This document shows positions 25,088 to 34,178 of a DNA stretch of 64,000 nt, piece by piece. The DNA comes from Xanthobacteraceae bacterium (lineage in GTDB: Bacteria; Pseudomonadota; Alphaproteobacteria; Rhizobiales; Xanthobacteraceae), in NCBI GenBank assembly GCA_029266425.1, contig JAQSWY010000014.1, positions 52,864 to 116,863 of the forward strand, given 5' to 3'. A program made the translations under genes and the position numbers. The notes beneath the pieces were generated by a model. That model searched no databases and was not told the DNA's origin. It worked only from the letters and a program-made list of their open reading frames with translations. Position 1 is the first letter of the stretch; each line of letters opens with the position of its first letter.

Positions 25088-25204
25088 ACGTCATCCTGAG
25101 GTGCTCGGGCAAGCCCCGAGCCTCGAAGGATGCTCATTGATGATGATCGTCGCCCTGCTCCGGCATCCTTCAAGGCTCGCCAAGGCTCGCGCCTCAGGAT
25201 GACG
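25088..25204. repeat. Family A palindromic repeat pair
   Basis: Inverted units (CGTCATCCTGAGGTGCTCGG...CCTCGAAGGATGC and GGCATCCTTCAAGGCTCGCC...GCCTCAGGATGACG) fill the gap between the convergent coiled-coil and DUF2865 genes. The right unit has an internal duplication of AAGGCTCGC. Confidence 0.88.
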
Positions 25205-25222
25205 GAGTTCGGCGAACTCGCC

Positions 25223-25960
25223 TCACAGCCCCGGCGCGGCGGCCTCCGGCGCTTGCGCCAAGCCGGAGGCCATCTCCAGCGCCTCGATCTGTCGCCGGGT
25301 CGCCGCGGATAGTTTGCGGTCGTCCGCCGCAGCGCTGAAGTCGCGGTCGCTGTGCGGCAGCGTCTTGTCGCCACGGAACACCATCACGCCGTTTGCGGTG
25401 ACGACGAGGTCGCCGGCCCTCAGCGTCGGATCGTCCATTACGTCGATGCTGGCCACGCCCATGGTGCTCGCGGTGTTGCAGGTGCAACTCGGATTGATCG
25501 CCGTGCGATAGGCATAGGCGTTATCGAGCGAGGAATAAGCGGCTCCATCCTTGGAACGGGCGGCATCGATGCCGGCCTCGCGGTCATGCGAGACGAACAC
25601 CTTGGTCGGCGAAGACGGACAGAAGCTGTTGCAGCGTTCGACTGCCGTGTCGTTGCTGGCGGAGGATACGCCGGTCAGCGGGAAATAACGTCCGTCACAG
25701 GTCCGCACGCAATAGACGACGCCCCCACCGCCCGAGCCATTGGTGCGCGACCTGCGCGGGTTCACAGTGATGGAAAGGCCCCCGCGATCGGGCATCGCCG
25801 GCGCGTAGGACAAGGGCGGCGGGGCCGGGCGCGGACGCAGCCAGTCGCCACGCAGGAAGCTGATGAAGGGATTTTCCGCCGCGGCCGGGGCCGCGAACAG
25901 CATGGTGCCTGCAAGCACGGCCAGTAACGCGCCGCAGGCGCGAAGTCGCGACAATTGCAT
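25223..25960 (-). CDS. DUF2865 exported protein
   Basis: 245 residues. A signal peptide (ends AAPAAAE) precedes a Pro-rich stretch and a Cys-rich core with VYCVRTCDGRYFPLTG, AVERCNSFCPSSPTKVF and AYRTAINPSCTCN, the conserved pattern of DUF2865. The several Cys suggest disulfides in the periplasm or outer envelope. The activity is not known. It is transcribed away from the oxidoreductase gene across a 246 bp AT-richer region. Confidence 0.9.
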   Translation of the reverse strand: MQLSRLRACGALLAVLAGTMLFAAPAAAENPFISFLRGDWLRPRPAPPPLSYAPAMPDRGGLSITVNPRRSRTNGSGGGGVVYCVRTCDGRYFPLTGVSSASNDTAVERCNSFCPSSPTKVFVSHDREAGIDAARSKDGAAYSSLDNAYAYRTAINPSCTCNTASTMGVASIDVMDDPTLRAGDLVVTANGVMVFRGDKTLPHSDRDFSAAADDRKLSAATRRQIEALEMASGLAQAPEAAAPGL

Positions 25961-26206
25961 GATGCCAACCCCCGACCACCAATGAGCTTAGGTGAAGCCG
26001 CGGCTATGAAAACCACGGTCTCGCCGATTGGTTTCCACACTCTTGTCCATTTTTGCTGAATTGCGCCGGAATGAGCCCTTCATCTTTCGTTCATATGTGT
26101 GGCAACGTTCCGGCTTTCCGTAACGGCGTGCGCGTGGTTACAGTTCCCCTCTCAACAACAGCGCCGGAAAAGACGCGCCCGAGGAAACGCCGAAGGAGAC
26201 GAGCCG

Positions 26207-27577
26207 ATGAATCTCGCCCGCATGCTCAAGGCCCGCGCCAGCGTAAATAATCCGGTCCGTGTCGGGTTGATCGGCGCCGGCAAGTTCGGCTCGATGTTCC
26301 TTTCCCAGGTGCGCACCACGCCCGGCCTGCATCTCCTCGGCATTGCCGATCTCTCCAAGGAGCGCGCCAAAGCGGCGCTGACCCGCACCGGCTGGGATGC
26401 CGGCGCCGCGATGGCCGGCTCCTTCGACGAGGCGCTGCGCAGCGGGCGCACCATGATCACCGAGGATGCCGACGCCCTGATCTCGGCCGGCGGGCTCGAT
26501 GTCGTGGTGGAGGCCACCGGCAATCCCGCCGCCGGTGCCCGCCATGCCCTGACGGCCATCGCCAATGGGCGCCACATCGTCATGGTCACGGTCGAAGCCG
26601 ACGTGCTGGTCGGACCGCTGCTGGCGGCGCGGGCCAAGGCGGCCGGCGTCGTCTATTCCATGGCCTATGGCGATCAACCCGCATTGGTGTGCGACATGGT
26701 CGACTGGGCCGAGGCCTGCGGCTTCCGCGTGGTCGCCGCCGGCAAGGGCACCAAATATTTGCCGGCGTATCATCGCTCGACGCCCGACACGATCTGGGAT
26801 TTCTACGGCCTCACCGCCGAGGAGGCGGCGCTCGGGGGCATGAACGCGCAGATGTTCAACTCCTTCGCCGACGGCACCAAATCCTCCATCGAGATGGCGG
26901 CGATCGCCAATGCGACCGGGCTCGAAGCGCCCTCCGACGGCCTGTTGTTTCCGCCCTGCGGGGTCGATGACCTCGCCACCATCCTGCGCCCCAGGGCACA
27001 CGGCGGCGTGCTGGAGCGCGCCGGCATGGTCGAGACCATCTCCAGCCTCGAGCGCGATGGCCGGCCGGTGTTCCGCGATCTGCGCTGGGGCGTTTATGTG
27101 GTGTTCGAGGCCGACGAGGCGCCAAACGGCGACTATGCGCGCCGCTGCTTCAAGGAATATGGCGTGCTGACGGACGGGTCGGGCCGCTACACCGCGCTCT
27201 ATCGTCCCTATCACATGATCGGGCTGGAGCTCGGTGTCAGCGTCGCCGCGGCGGCCCTGCGCCATGAGCCGACCGGCGTCGCCGAGCACTTCAATGCGGA
27301 TGTCGTCGCCGTTGCCAAGCGCGACTTGAAAGCCGGCGAGACGCTCGATGGCGAAGGCGGCTTCACCGTGTGGGGCAAGCTGTTCCCGGCCGCAACGTCG
27401 CTTGCCCGCGGCGGCCTGCCGATCGGCCTCGCCCACGGCGTGACCCTCAACCGCAGCATCAGCGAAGGCGAGATCGTCGGCTGGGCCGATGTCGCGGTTC
27501 CCGACAACGACACGGTGCGGCTGCGCCGGGAGATGGAGCGTCAGTTCGGCGGCGGAAGGCAGGCGGCGGCGGAGTAG
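26207..27577 (+). CDS. COG4091-like NAD(P)-dependent oxidoreductase with SAF domain
   Basis: 456-residue predicted homoserine-dehydrogenase-like protein. The Rossmann domain starts VRVGLIGAGKFGSMFLSQV (about residues 18-36) and continues through GLDVVVEATGNPAAGARHAL. The middle has GTKYLPAYHRSTPDTIWDFYGLT and DGTKSSIEMAAIANATGL. A C-terminal SAF-like domain (about 360-440) has VVAVAKRDLKAGETLDGEGGFTVWGKL. Members of this group act on sugar acids or related polyols in other systems, but I cannot assign a substrate. The ATG at 26207 is preceded by GAAGGAGAC. The neighbours are unrelated. Confidence 0.82.
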   Translation: MNLARMLKARASVNNPVRVGLIGAGKFGSMFLSQVRTTPGLHLLGIADLSKERAKAALTRTGWDAGAAMAGSFDEALRSGRTMITEDADALISAGGLDVVVEATGNPAAGARHALTAIANGRHIVMVTVEADVLVGPLLAARAKAAGVVYSMAYGDQPALVCDMVDWAEACGFRVVAAGKGTKYLPAYHRSTPDTIWDFYGLTAEEAALGGMNAQMFNSFADGTKSSIEMAAIANATGLEAPSDGLLFPPCGVDDLATILRPRAHGGVLERAGMVETISSLERDGRPVFRDLRWGVYVVFEADEAPNGDYARRCFKEYGVLTDGSGRYTALYRPYHMIGLELGVSVAAAALRHEPTGVAEHFNADVVAVAKRDLKAGETLDGEGGFTVWGKLFPAATSLARGGLPIGLAHGVTLNRSISEGEIVGWADVAVPDNDTVRLRREMERQFGGGRQAAAE

Positions 27578-27647
27578 CGCAAGCGCGAGCCGGGTCGCCT
27601 GTTAGTCGCCACGCGTCAGTCGACGCAAAGCGGGCCCTGGCCGCGTG

Positions 27648-28265
27648 TCACGCCGTCTCGCGCGTTGCCAGCACCCATTCGCGGGCGCGGCCTTCCGGAT
27701 CGGCGTTCAGCAGCACGTCGGTCACCACCGCGACGCTGTCGGCGCCGGCCTCGAAACAGCCGGCGGCGCGCTCGATGGTGAGGCCGCCGATCGCCACCAG
27801 CGGCACATCCCCGATCCGCTCCTTCCAGGCGCGGATGCGGGAGAGGCCCTGCGGCGCCCATTTCATCGCCTTGAGGATGGTCGGGTAGATCGGGCCGAGC
27901 GCGACATAATCGGGCTTGGCCCGCAGCGCGATCTCGAGCTCCGCCTCGTCATGGGTGCTGAGGCCGAGCTTGACGCCGGCGCTGCGGATCGCCGGCACAT
28001 CGGCCTCGGAGAGGTCCTCCTGGCCGAGATGCACATAGTCGCAGCCGAGCTCGATCGCGAGCTTCCAGTAATCATTGACGATGAGCTGCGCGCCATAGCG
28101 GGCGCACAGCTCGCGCGCTTCCCGAATCTCGCGACGCAGCGTCGCCTCGTCCATGTCCTTGGCGCGCAATTGCACCAGCTTCACGCCCTGCGGCAGCAGG
28201 CGGGGCAGCCAGGAGGCGCGGTCGACGATGAGATAAAACGAATCGAGAAGCTTGTCGGCCACCAT
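27648..28265 (-). CDS. thiE: Thiamine-phosphate synthase
   Basis: 205-residue ThiE barrel that joins HMP-PP and thiazole phosphate to thiamine phosphate. It has LVQLRAKDMDEATLRREI (phosphate/HMP side), LIVNDYWKLAIELGCDYVHLGQEDL, DYVALGPIYPTILKAM and VAIGGLTIERAAGCFEAGADSVAVVTDVL. Last gene of the thiO-S-G-E series on the minus strand; the thiG stop is 14 bp upstream. Confidence 0.96.
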   Translation of the reverse strand: MVADKLLDSFYLIVDRASWLPRLLPQGVKLVQLRAKDMDEATLRREIREARELCARYGAQLIVNDYWKLAIELGCDYVHLGQEDLSEADVPAIRSAGVKLGLSTHDEAELEIALRAKPDYVALGPIYPTILKAMKWAPQGLSRIRAWKERIGDVPLVAIGGLTIERAAGCFEAGADSVAVVTDVLLNADPEGRAREWVLATRETA

Positions 28266-28279
28266 CAGTCTCCAGCCAC

Positions 28280-29083
28280 CTAATCGCCGAGCACCGCCCG
28301 GCCCATCACGGGGGTCGACGGTGCCGCCATGTCGCGCACTTCCATCGGATCGGCAAGCACGGCCTCGCGTCCGGCATCGATGGCGCGGGCGAAGGCGCGC
28401 GCCATCCGCACCGGGTCGCCCGCCTTGGCGACGGCGGTGTTGAGCAGCACCGCGTCATAACCCATCTCCATCGCCGCCGCGGCGTGGGAAGGCACGCCGA
28501 TGCCGGCATCGACCACCATCGGGATGCCCGGGAAATGCGCGCGCAGCGAGCGCAGGCCGTATGGATTGTTGAGCCCGCGGCCGGAGCCGATCGGCGCGCC
28601 CCAGGGCATCAGCACCTCGCAGCCGGCGGCGACCAGCTTCTCCGCCACCACCAGATCCTCGGTGGTGTAGGGAAACACCTGGAAGCCGTCGCGCGACAGG
28701 ATGCGCGCCGCCTCGACCAGGCCGAACACGTCGGGCTGCAGCGTATCGTCCTCGCCGATCACCTCGAGCTTCACCCACGGCGTGCCGAACAGCTCCCGCG
28801 CCATCTCCGCGGTGGTGACGGCTTCCTTCACCGTCCTGCAGCCGGCGGTGTTGGGCAGCACCTTCACGCCAAGCTCGCGGATCAGCGACCAGAAGCTCTG
28901 GCCGGCTTTCGAGGCCCCGGATTCGCGGCGCAGCGACACGGTGACGATCTCCGCGCCGCAGGCCCGGATGGCCTCTGCGAGGATAGCGGGAGAGGGATAT
29001 TGCGCGGTGCCGAGCAGCAGCCGCGAGGTCACCGCGGTGCCGTAGAACTCGACCATATCGGGCTTCGATGCGACAGCGTCCAT
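28280..29083 (-). CDS. thiG: Thiazole synthase
   Basis: 267-residue ThiG barrel that makes the thiazole from deoxyxylulose phosphate, ThiS thiocarboxylate and dehydroglycine. Recognisable segments are [74 protein letters not shown] and [34 protein letters not shown]. Length is standard. thiS lies 12 bp upstream. Confidence 0.97.
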   Translation of the reverse strand: MDAVASKPDMVEFYGTAVTSRLLLGTAQYPSPAILAEAIRACGAEIVTVSLRRESGASKAGQSFWSLIRELGVKVLPNTAGCRTVKEAVTTAEMARELFGTPWVKLEVIGEDDTLQPDVFGLVEAARILSRDGFQVFPYTTEDLVVAEKLVAAGCEVLMPWGAPIGSGRGLNNPYGLRSLRAHFPGIPMVVDAGIGVPSHAAAAMEMGYDAVLLNTAVAKAGDPVRMARAFARAIDAGREAVLADPMEVRDMAAPSTPVMGRAVLGD

Positions 29084-29095
29084 CTAAGTCTCCGC

Positions 29096-29293
29096 TCAAC
29101 CGCCCTGCATCGGGGCGAGGATTTCCACCCGGTCGCCATCGCCGATCGGCGTGGCGGCGCGCTTGACCGCGCGCACCATCGCGCCGTTCAGCGCGGTCGC
29201 GACCTTAGCTTCGCCGAGCCCCAGCTCGACGATCAGCTCGGCGAGGGTCTGGGCGCGGGTCTGCGACGCCTCACCATTCACGACGATCTTCAT
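29096..29293 (-). CDS. thiS: Sulfur-carrier protein ThiS
   Basis: 65-residue beta-grasp sulfur carrier ending in the Gly-Gly needed for adenylation and thiocarboxylation (LAPMQGG). It also has the family's LAELIVELGL and VATALNGAMV segments. Its start overlaps the 3' end of thiO by 23 bp. Confidence 0.96.
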   Translation of the reverse strand: MKIVVNGEASQTRAQTLAELIVELGLGEAKVATALNGAMVRAVKRAATPIGDGDRVEILAPMQGG

Positions 29294-30284
29294 CCATCAC
29301 CTCCGGGAAATGCGCCCCGTCGAACGCCACCTCGGCCGCCCGCCGGGCCAGCGCGGGAGCGAGGAGGAAGCCGTGGCGGTAGAAGCCGTTGACATAAATG
29401 GTGCGGCCCCGCTTGCGGATACGCGGCAGGTTGTCCGGGAATGCCGGGCGCACATCGGCGCCGATCTCGACCACCTCGGCTTCGCCGAAGGCAGGATGCA
29501 GCGCGTAGGCGGCGGAGAGCAGCTCGAGCATGGATCGCCCGGTGACCCGGCCGCGCTCGTCATTCTCGATCGAGGTGGCGCCGACCATGAAATGCCCGTC
29601 GCCGCGCGGCACCACATACACCGGGATGCGCGGATGCAGCATCCGCACCGGGCGCTTCAAGGCGATCTCGCGGGTGAACAGCACCAGCATCTCGCCCTTG
29701 ACTCCGCGCAGGTCGGCAAGCTGGTCACGCGCAGCGAGGCCGCGGCAATCGACGACGATGTCGCTCTCGGCCGCCCGGACGATCTCGCCGTCCAACCCGT
29801 CGGCCCGATAGACGATCACCACGCCGAGTTCGTTGGTGAGCTTGCGCGTGAGCGCAGCGATCGCCTTGCGCGGCTCGAGATGGGCCTCGGTCGGGAAAAA
29901 CAGCCCCTGGTCGAAGCGGCCTTCGAGGTCCGGTTCCAGGCCGGCGAGCTTCTCGCCGTCGATCCACTCGAACCCCTCGGTGCGGCGGGCGAAACGGCGC
30001 AGATCTGGCAGATCGCGCGGCTGCGCCAGCACCAGGCTGCCCTCCAACGGCACGTCCGGCACCTCAGCGCGCCAGTAATCGAGGGATTCGAGGCCCAGTT
30101 CGGCGACCAGCGGCTCCGCGCTCTCGCGCTCGCACCACGGCGCCAGCATGCCCCCGGCATACCAGGAGCACCCTTGCCCGGAGCCGGGATTGCGCTCGAC
30201 CACGGTCACCTGCGCACCGCGCCGGGCGAAGGCATGGGCGCAGGTGAGCCCGGCGACGCCGGCGCCGACAATGGTCACGCGCAT
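29271..30284 (-). CDS. thiO: Glycine oxidase ThiO
   Basis: 337-residue FAD-dependent amine oxidase that makes dehydroglycine for the thiazole ring. The N-terminal dinucleotide fold is MRVTIVGAGVAGLTCAHAFARRGAQVTVVE. A DAAO-like segment VVDCRGLAARDQL, VPRGDGHFMVGATSIEND and the C-terminal RKRGRTIYVNGFYRHGFLLAPALARRAAE (product site) follow. An upstream in-frame extension to 30389 would run into the TPP riboswitch, so the ATG at 30284 is preferred. Confidence 0.95.
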   Translation of the reverse strand: MRVTIVGAGVAGLTCAHAFARRGAQVTVVERNPGSGQGCSWYAGGMLAPWCERESAEPLVAELGLESLDYWRAEVPDVPLEGSLVLAQPRDLPDLRRFARRTEGFEWIDGEKLAGLEPDLEGRFDQGLFFPTEAHLEPRKAIAALTRKLTNELGVVIVYRADGLDGEIVRAAESDIVVDCRGLAARDQLADLRGVKGEMLVLFTREIALKRPVRMLHPRIPVYVVPRGDGHFMVGATSIENDERGRVTGRSMLELLSAAYALHPAFGEAEVVEIGADVRPAFPDNLPRIRKRGRTIYVNGFYRHGFLLAPALARRAAEVAFDGAHFPEVMDEDRREW

Positions 30285-30368
30285 GGCGTTGTCGCCGCGC
30301 CAGCCATCGGCACGCGGGGCATCTGCGCCGTTCGTTCCATCGTACGCAATGTTCGGAGACGTCACTCG

Positions 30369-30478
30369 CTCCTCCCTCCGCCAGTCCAAACTGGATCAGG
30401 TTCGAAGGGTCGCCATGCCGCTTGCGAAACGTCGCTTGCGCCGATGGCCTCTCAGCCTCCTGACGAGGCTCCCCTGGA
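30369..30478 (-). promoter_or_regulatory. TPP (THI-box) riboswitch
   Basis: On the minus strand the sequence contains GGGGAGCC, the CTGAGAGG box, ACCCTTCGAACCTGATC and the closing GGCGGAGGGA, the conserved order of the thiamine pyrophosphate riboswitch. It ends about 85 bp before the thiO ATG, so high TPP should repress thiOSGE. Confidence 0.95.
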
Positions 30479-30562
30479 CGCTTTCGATATAGTGCTTCCA
30501 TGGAGCGATGTCACGGTGCCGTCACCAAGATTCGCGCGGGCAAATGCACGGGGGCGTGAGCC

Positions 30563-32866
30563 TCAGGCGTGGCGCGGCTGCAGAGTCACCACATTGCCGC
30601 GCCGGCTGCGCACCGCGAAGCTGACCGCCCGCTCCAGGCTGTCGCGACTGAATGGCTTGCCGAGCCGAGGCAGGTCCGGGTCGGCGCCCTCCGGCAGTTC
30701 GGCATAGCCGGTGCCGAGCACCACCGGCAGGCTCGGCCACCGCGCCTTGATCGCCGCGGCGAGTTGCACGCCGGTCATGCCCGGCATCGCCTGATCGGTG
30801 AGCACGACGTCGAAGCTGCGACCGGATTCCAGCATTTCCAGCGCCTGCATGCCCGACGATGCCTCGGCTGCGGCATAGCCGAGATCCTCCAGCATGGCCG
30901 CGGTGGAAGTCAGCACCAGCGGATCGTCGTCCACCACCAGCACGGCGCTCACCCCATGCGGCACCGGCGGCGGCTCGGGGACAACAACAACCGGGGCGGC
31001 AGCCTCAAGGCGGACGCCGGCTATCGGCAGCCAGATCTCGGCCGTGGTCCCCTCGCCCACCCGGCTCTTGAGAAGGAGCCGGCCGCCCGACTGCGCGGCG
31101 AGGCCATGCACCATGGCGAGCCCGAGCCCGGTGCCCTTGCCGACACCCTTGGTGGTGAAGAACGGCTCGGTGGCACGGGCGAGGGTTGCCTCGTCCATGC
31201 CCGGCCCGTCGTCGCTGATCGAAAGGCAGAAATAATGCCCGTTCGCCAGTCCGCTGCCGTCACTGCCGTCGGAGGAGTCATTAGAGATCTCTTCCTCGCG
31301 CGCCGCGATGACGATGGTGCCGCCGTTCGGCATGGCGTCGCGGGAGTTCACCGCGAGGTTCAGCAGCGCGAGCTCGAGCTGGTTGGCGTCGACCTGCGCC
31401 CGCGCCAGGCCAAGCGGGAAGCGCGTCTCGATGCGCATGCTGGGCCCAATGGAACGCCGCATCAGGTCCGCCATGCCGAGCACCAGGTCCGGTACATCCA
31501 CGGCTTCGGGCTTCAAATCCTGCCGGCGGGCGAAGGCGAGCATGCGCTGCGTCAGCGCGGCGCCGCGCTGCGCGCCCTGGATGGTGTTGTCGATCAGCCG
31601 GATGAGGCGCGGATCGTCGGGCGCGCGTTTGCGGGCAAGTTCCAGATTGCCGAGGATCACCGCCAGCAGATTGTTAAAATCATGCGCGATGCCGCCAGTG
31701 AGCTGGCCCACCGCCTCGAGCTTCTGCGCCTGCCGCAGCGCCTCTTCGGTGCGTCGGCGTTCGGTGATGTCGATGAGCCCGCACAGCGTGCGCACGACCT
31801 TACCATCGTCGTCGCGCTCGGCGACCGCCGACAGGATGCAGTCGAGCTCCCGCCCATCCTTTGCCACCAGCCGGTATTCCGCCTCGCGCAGCTCCCCGCT
31901 GGCGAGCAGGCGCGGCCAATGCTCCTCGTTGCGCTTGCGGGTGGATTCCGGCGTCATGAAATCGGTGATCGGATGCCCGATGACGTCCGCGCGCTCATAG
32001 CCGAGCATTGCCAGCCAGCGATCGCTGACCTGTTCGATGCGCCCGTCCGCGCCGAGCGAGTGCAGCGGCAGCGGGGTCCTGCGGTAGAGGACGCGGAAGC
32101 GCTCCTCGCTATCCCGCAGCATGCCGGCCTCACGGTCCGCCAATGAGGCAAAACGCCGGTCATAGAGCGCCGCCATCGCTGCGGCGCAAAGGATCACGAA
32201 GGTCGCCGCCGTCACCGCGACAACGAGCTGGACGTTGCCGACCAGCGCCGGCTCGACCCTGGCGTGGTCGGCGCCGTGCACCGTGAAGCGGGTGCCGAAG
32301 ATCGCGACGTAGTGCATGCCGGAAATGGCAAAGCCCATGGCGATAGCGGCGGCGAGCTTCTGCGTGAATGAGTGGGTGCGGAAGGCAAGCCACAGCCCCG
32401 CGGTGGAGGCACCGATCGCTACCAGTATGGAGAGCACGACGTAGAGCGGGTCGTAGCTGACGTTCGCGCCGACATGCATCGCCGCCATGCCGGCATAGTG
32501 CATGCCGGCAATGCCGGCCCCCATGATGACGCCGCTGAGCCCGATCAGGGCCGGCGTCGCCCGGTCGCGGCTGGCGACATAGAATCCGAAACCGGTGGCG
32601 ATGAGGGCGATGACGAAGGACAAGAAGGTGAGCTGGAAATCGTAGGTCGCGGGCATCACCGCGCTGAAGGCCAGCATGGCGATGAAGTGCATCGACCAGA
32701 TGCCCCCTCCTAGCACCAGCGCCGCCGCGCCGAGCCATGCCCTGCGTACCCAGCCGCTGTCGTGGCGGATGCGTCCGGCAAGATCGAGCGCCGTGAAGGA
32801 CGCCGCCATGGCGATGAGGATCGACAGCGCGATCAGCGTTGGGCTGTGGGAGCCGAGCGCGCTCAT
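30563..32866 (-). CDS. MHYT-domain hybrid sensor histidine kinase
   Basis: 767-residue inner-membrane hybrid kinase. Residues about 1-240 hold seven hydrophobic segments with three MHYT-type motifs (SMHFIAML, GMHYAGMA, GMHYVAIF), thought to bind metal and sense gas or oxygen. A PAS domain (about 260-375) is followed by HisKA with the phospho-His in GGIAHDFNNLLAVI, HATPase (NLAVNSRDAMPNGG, DDGPGMDE, KGTGLGLAMVHG) and a C-terminal receiver (LVVDDDPLV, Asp in VVLTDQAMPG, Lys in LGKPFSRD). No output regulator adjoins it. The ligand is unknown. Confidence 0.93.
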   Translation of the reverse strand: MSALGSHSPTLIALSILIAMAASFTALDLAGRIRHDSGWVRRAWLGAAALVLGGGIWSMHFIAMLAFSAVMPATYDFQLTFLSFVIALIATGFGFYVASRDRATPALIGLSGVIMGAGIAGMHYAGMAAMHVGANVSYDPLYVVLSILVAIGASTAGLWLAFRTHSFTQKLAAAIAMGFAISGMHYVAIFGTRFTVHGADHARVEPALVGNVQLVVAVTAATFVILCAAAMAALYDRRFASLADREAGMLRDSEERFRVLYRRTPLPLHSLGADGRIEQVSDRWLAMLGYERADVIGHPITDFMTPESTRKRNEEHWPRLLASGELREAEYRLVAKDGRELDCILSAVAERDDDGKVVRTLCGLIDITERRRTEEALRQAQKLEAVGQLTGGIAHDFNNLLAVILGNLELARKRAPDDPRLIRLIDNTIQGAQRGAALTQRMLAFARRQDLKPEAVDVPDLVLGMADLMRRSIGPSMRIETRFPLGLARAQVDANQLELALLNLAVNSRDAMPNGGTIVIAAREEEISNDSSDGSDGSGLANGHYFCLSISDDGPGMDEATLARATEPFFTTKGVGKGTGLGLAMVHGLAAQSGGRLLLKSRVGEGTTAEIWLPIAGVRLEAAAPVVVVPEPPPVPHGVSAVLVVDDDPLVLTSTAAMLEDLGYAAAEASSGMQALEMLESGRSFDVVLTDQAMPGMTGVQLAAAIKARWPSLPVVLGTGYAELPEGADPDLPRLGKPFSRDSLERAVSFAVRSRRGNVVTLQPRHA

Positions 32867-32984
32867 CGCCGCGGCTCACGACAGACGGACGTTTCTCGGC
32901 GGGCGTTCATGGCAACTCGACTGGGATGCCCACGATCACGTCTTGTGAAGACGCCCGCTAAAATGACTCAACTCAATGCTTTAG

Positions 32985-33017
32985 GGAACTGTCCTGCCTG
33001 GCGAGCCGGGCAGTTCC
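32985..33017 (-). terminator. Hairpin after the DUF3008 gene
   Basis: Arms GGAACTG and CAGTTCC enclose a second stem (TGCCTGGC with GCCGGGCA). It lies immediately beyond the DUF3008 stop on the minus strand. There is no clear T-run, so termination is likely but not certain. Confidence 0.5.
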
Positions 33018-33209
33018 TCAATGGCCCTTCGAGACGTGCTCGGGCTTGCCCTTGCGCTTGGTCGAAGCGAACTCGTCGAGCTGCTTCTCGCTCATCGATT
33101 CATACATGCTCTTCGAGGCGCCCTTGAGCGAGCTCTTCTTCTGTTCGCCGCGTTTGGCGGCGAGCGCTGCGCCCGCCGCCTTCTGCTGTGCCTTGGATTT
33201 TGCCGGCAT
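33018..33209 (-). CDS. DUF3008 small basic protein
   Basis: 63-residue Lys/Ala-rich protein with the DUF3008 pattern MPAKSKAQQKAAGAALAAKRGEQ, LKGASKSMYESMSEKQLDEFA and KRKGKPEHVSK. It is common in Hyphomicrobiales, probably stress-related, with no known activity. It follows a 27-residue membrane peptide gene on the same strand. Confidence 0.9.
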   Translation of the reverse strand: MPAKSKAQQKAAGAALAAKRGEQKKSSLKGASKSMYESMSEKQLDEFASTKRKGKPEHVSKGH

Positions 33210-33236
33210 GGCCGACCTCCCGATCAGGATGATTGA

Positions 33237-33320
33237 TCAGCTCAGATAGCCGAGAAGCCACAGACCGAGGATGATCGGTAGCGGAATCCCGAGAAGCCAG
33301 AGCAGTCCACCTTTCAGCAT
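33237..33320 (-). CDS. 27-residue hydrophobic membrane peptide
   Basis: A short frame starts at the ATG at 33320 after a GGAGG ribosome-binding site and ends at TGA 33237-33239. The product is almost entirely one membrane helix (MLKGGLLWLLGIPLPIILG, then LWLLGYLS). Near-identical peptides (MLKGALLWLIGIPLPIIL type) are, from memory, frequent in Bradyrhizobium-like genomes. It lies 27 bp upstream of the DUF3008 gene and is probably cotranscribed with it. Confidence 0.7.
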   Translation of the reverse strand: MLKGGLLWLLGIPLPIILGLWLLGYLS

Positions 33321-33416
33321 GATCGCCTCCATTGCGTTCCATGCTGAAACCCGACGCTCTGGACTTTGGTTCCGCAAGCATTACGAAAAGAGCCTGCGAT
33401 TAGATGCGGAGAAATC

Positions 33417-34178
33417 ATGGTGAGCGCACGTCGGTGGTTACCCAACTGGATCACCGCGGAATTCGGTACACTGGTCACGCTGCTGGCGGCCGCCAGCGCG
33501 CTGTTCGCCTTCGCGCAGATCGCCGAAGAGGTGCTGGACGGCGAGAGCCACGGCTTCGACGAGAAGCTGCTCCTCGCATTTCGCAATCCGAGCGACCTTG
33601 CCGACCCGATCGGCCCGGCCTGGCTGGAGATCGCCATGCGCGACATCACCAGCCTCGGCTCGACCACCGTGCTGGCCTTGGTGACGCTGGCCGCGGTTCT
33701 CTATCTGGTGATGGACGGCAAGAAAGCCTCGGCCGCCCTGGTCGCCGTTGCGGTGTGCGGCGGGGCGGTGCTCAGCTTCCTGTTGAAGTCCGGCTTCGAC
33801 CGTCCGCGTCCGGACCTCGTCGCCCATCTGGTCGAAGTCCACACCCTCAGCTTCCCAAGCGGGCATGCGATGGGCTCGGCCTTCACCTATCTCACGCTCG
33901 GCGCACTGCTGGCGCGCACCCAGGCGCGGCGGCGGATCAAGATCTATGTGCTGACCGTCGCCGTGCTGCTCACCCTGATGGTCGGCGTCAGCCGGGTCTA
34001 TCTCGGCGTGCATTGGCCGACCGACGTCCTCGCCGGCTGGTGTGCCGGGAGCGCCTGGGCTCTCATCTGCTGGACAGCCGCGCTCTGGCTGCAGCGCCGC
34101 GGCGGGATCGAGCCGACCCCGCCTGAAGAGACGACATCCGACAAGATCACGCGTGGGCGGATCACGCCGCCCGTTTGA
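33417..34178 (+). CDS. PAP2-type phosphatase
   Basis: 253-residue integral membrane phosphatase of the PAP2 superfamily. The three active-site motifs are KSGFDRPRP (about residues 126-134), FPSGHAMG and SRVYLGVHWPTDV. About six membrane helices fit a lipid phosphate or undecaprenyl-pyrophosphate phosphatase. The start at 33417 avoids the unconserved upstream extension. Its 3' end overlaps the convergent DUF982 gene by 17 bp. Confidence 0.93.
   Translation: MVSARRWLPNWITAEFGTLVTLLAAASALFAFAQIAEEVLDGESHGFDEKLLLAFRNPSDLADPIGPAWLEIAMRDITSLGSTTVLALVTLAAVLYLVMDGKKASAALVAVAVCGGAVLSFLLKSGFDRPRPDLVAHLVEVHTLSFPSGHAMGSAFTYLTLGALLARTQARRRIKIYVLTVAVLLTLMVGVSRVYLGVHWPTDVLAGWCAGSAWALICWTAALWLQRRGGIEPTPPEETTSDKITRGRITPPV

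Noticed and set aside
30285..30389. N-terminal extension of ThiO
   Set aside because: It would translate the last part of the TPP riboswitch; the FAD motif begins at the ATG at 30284.
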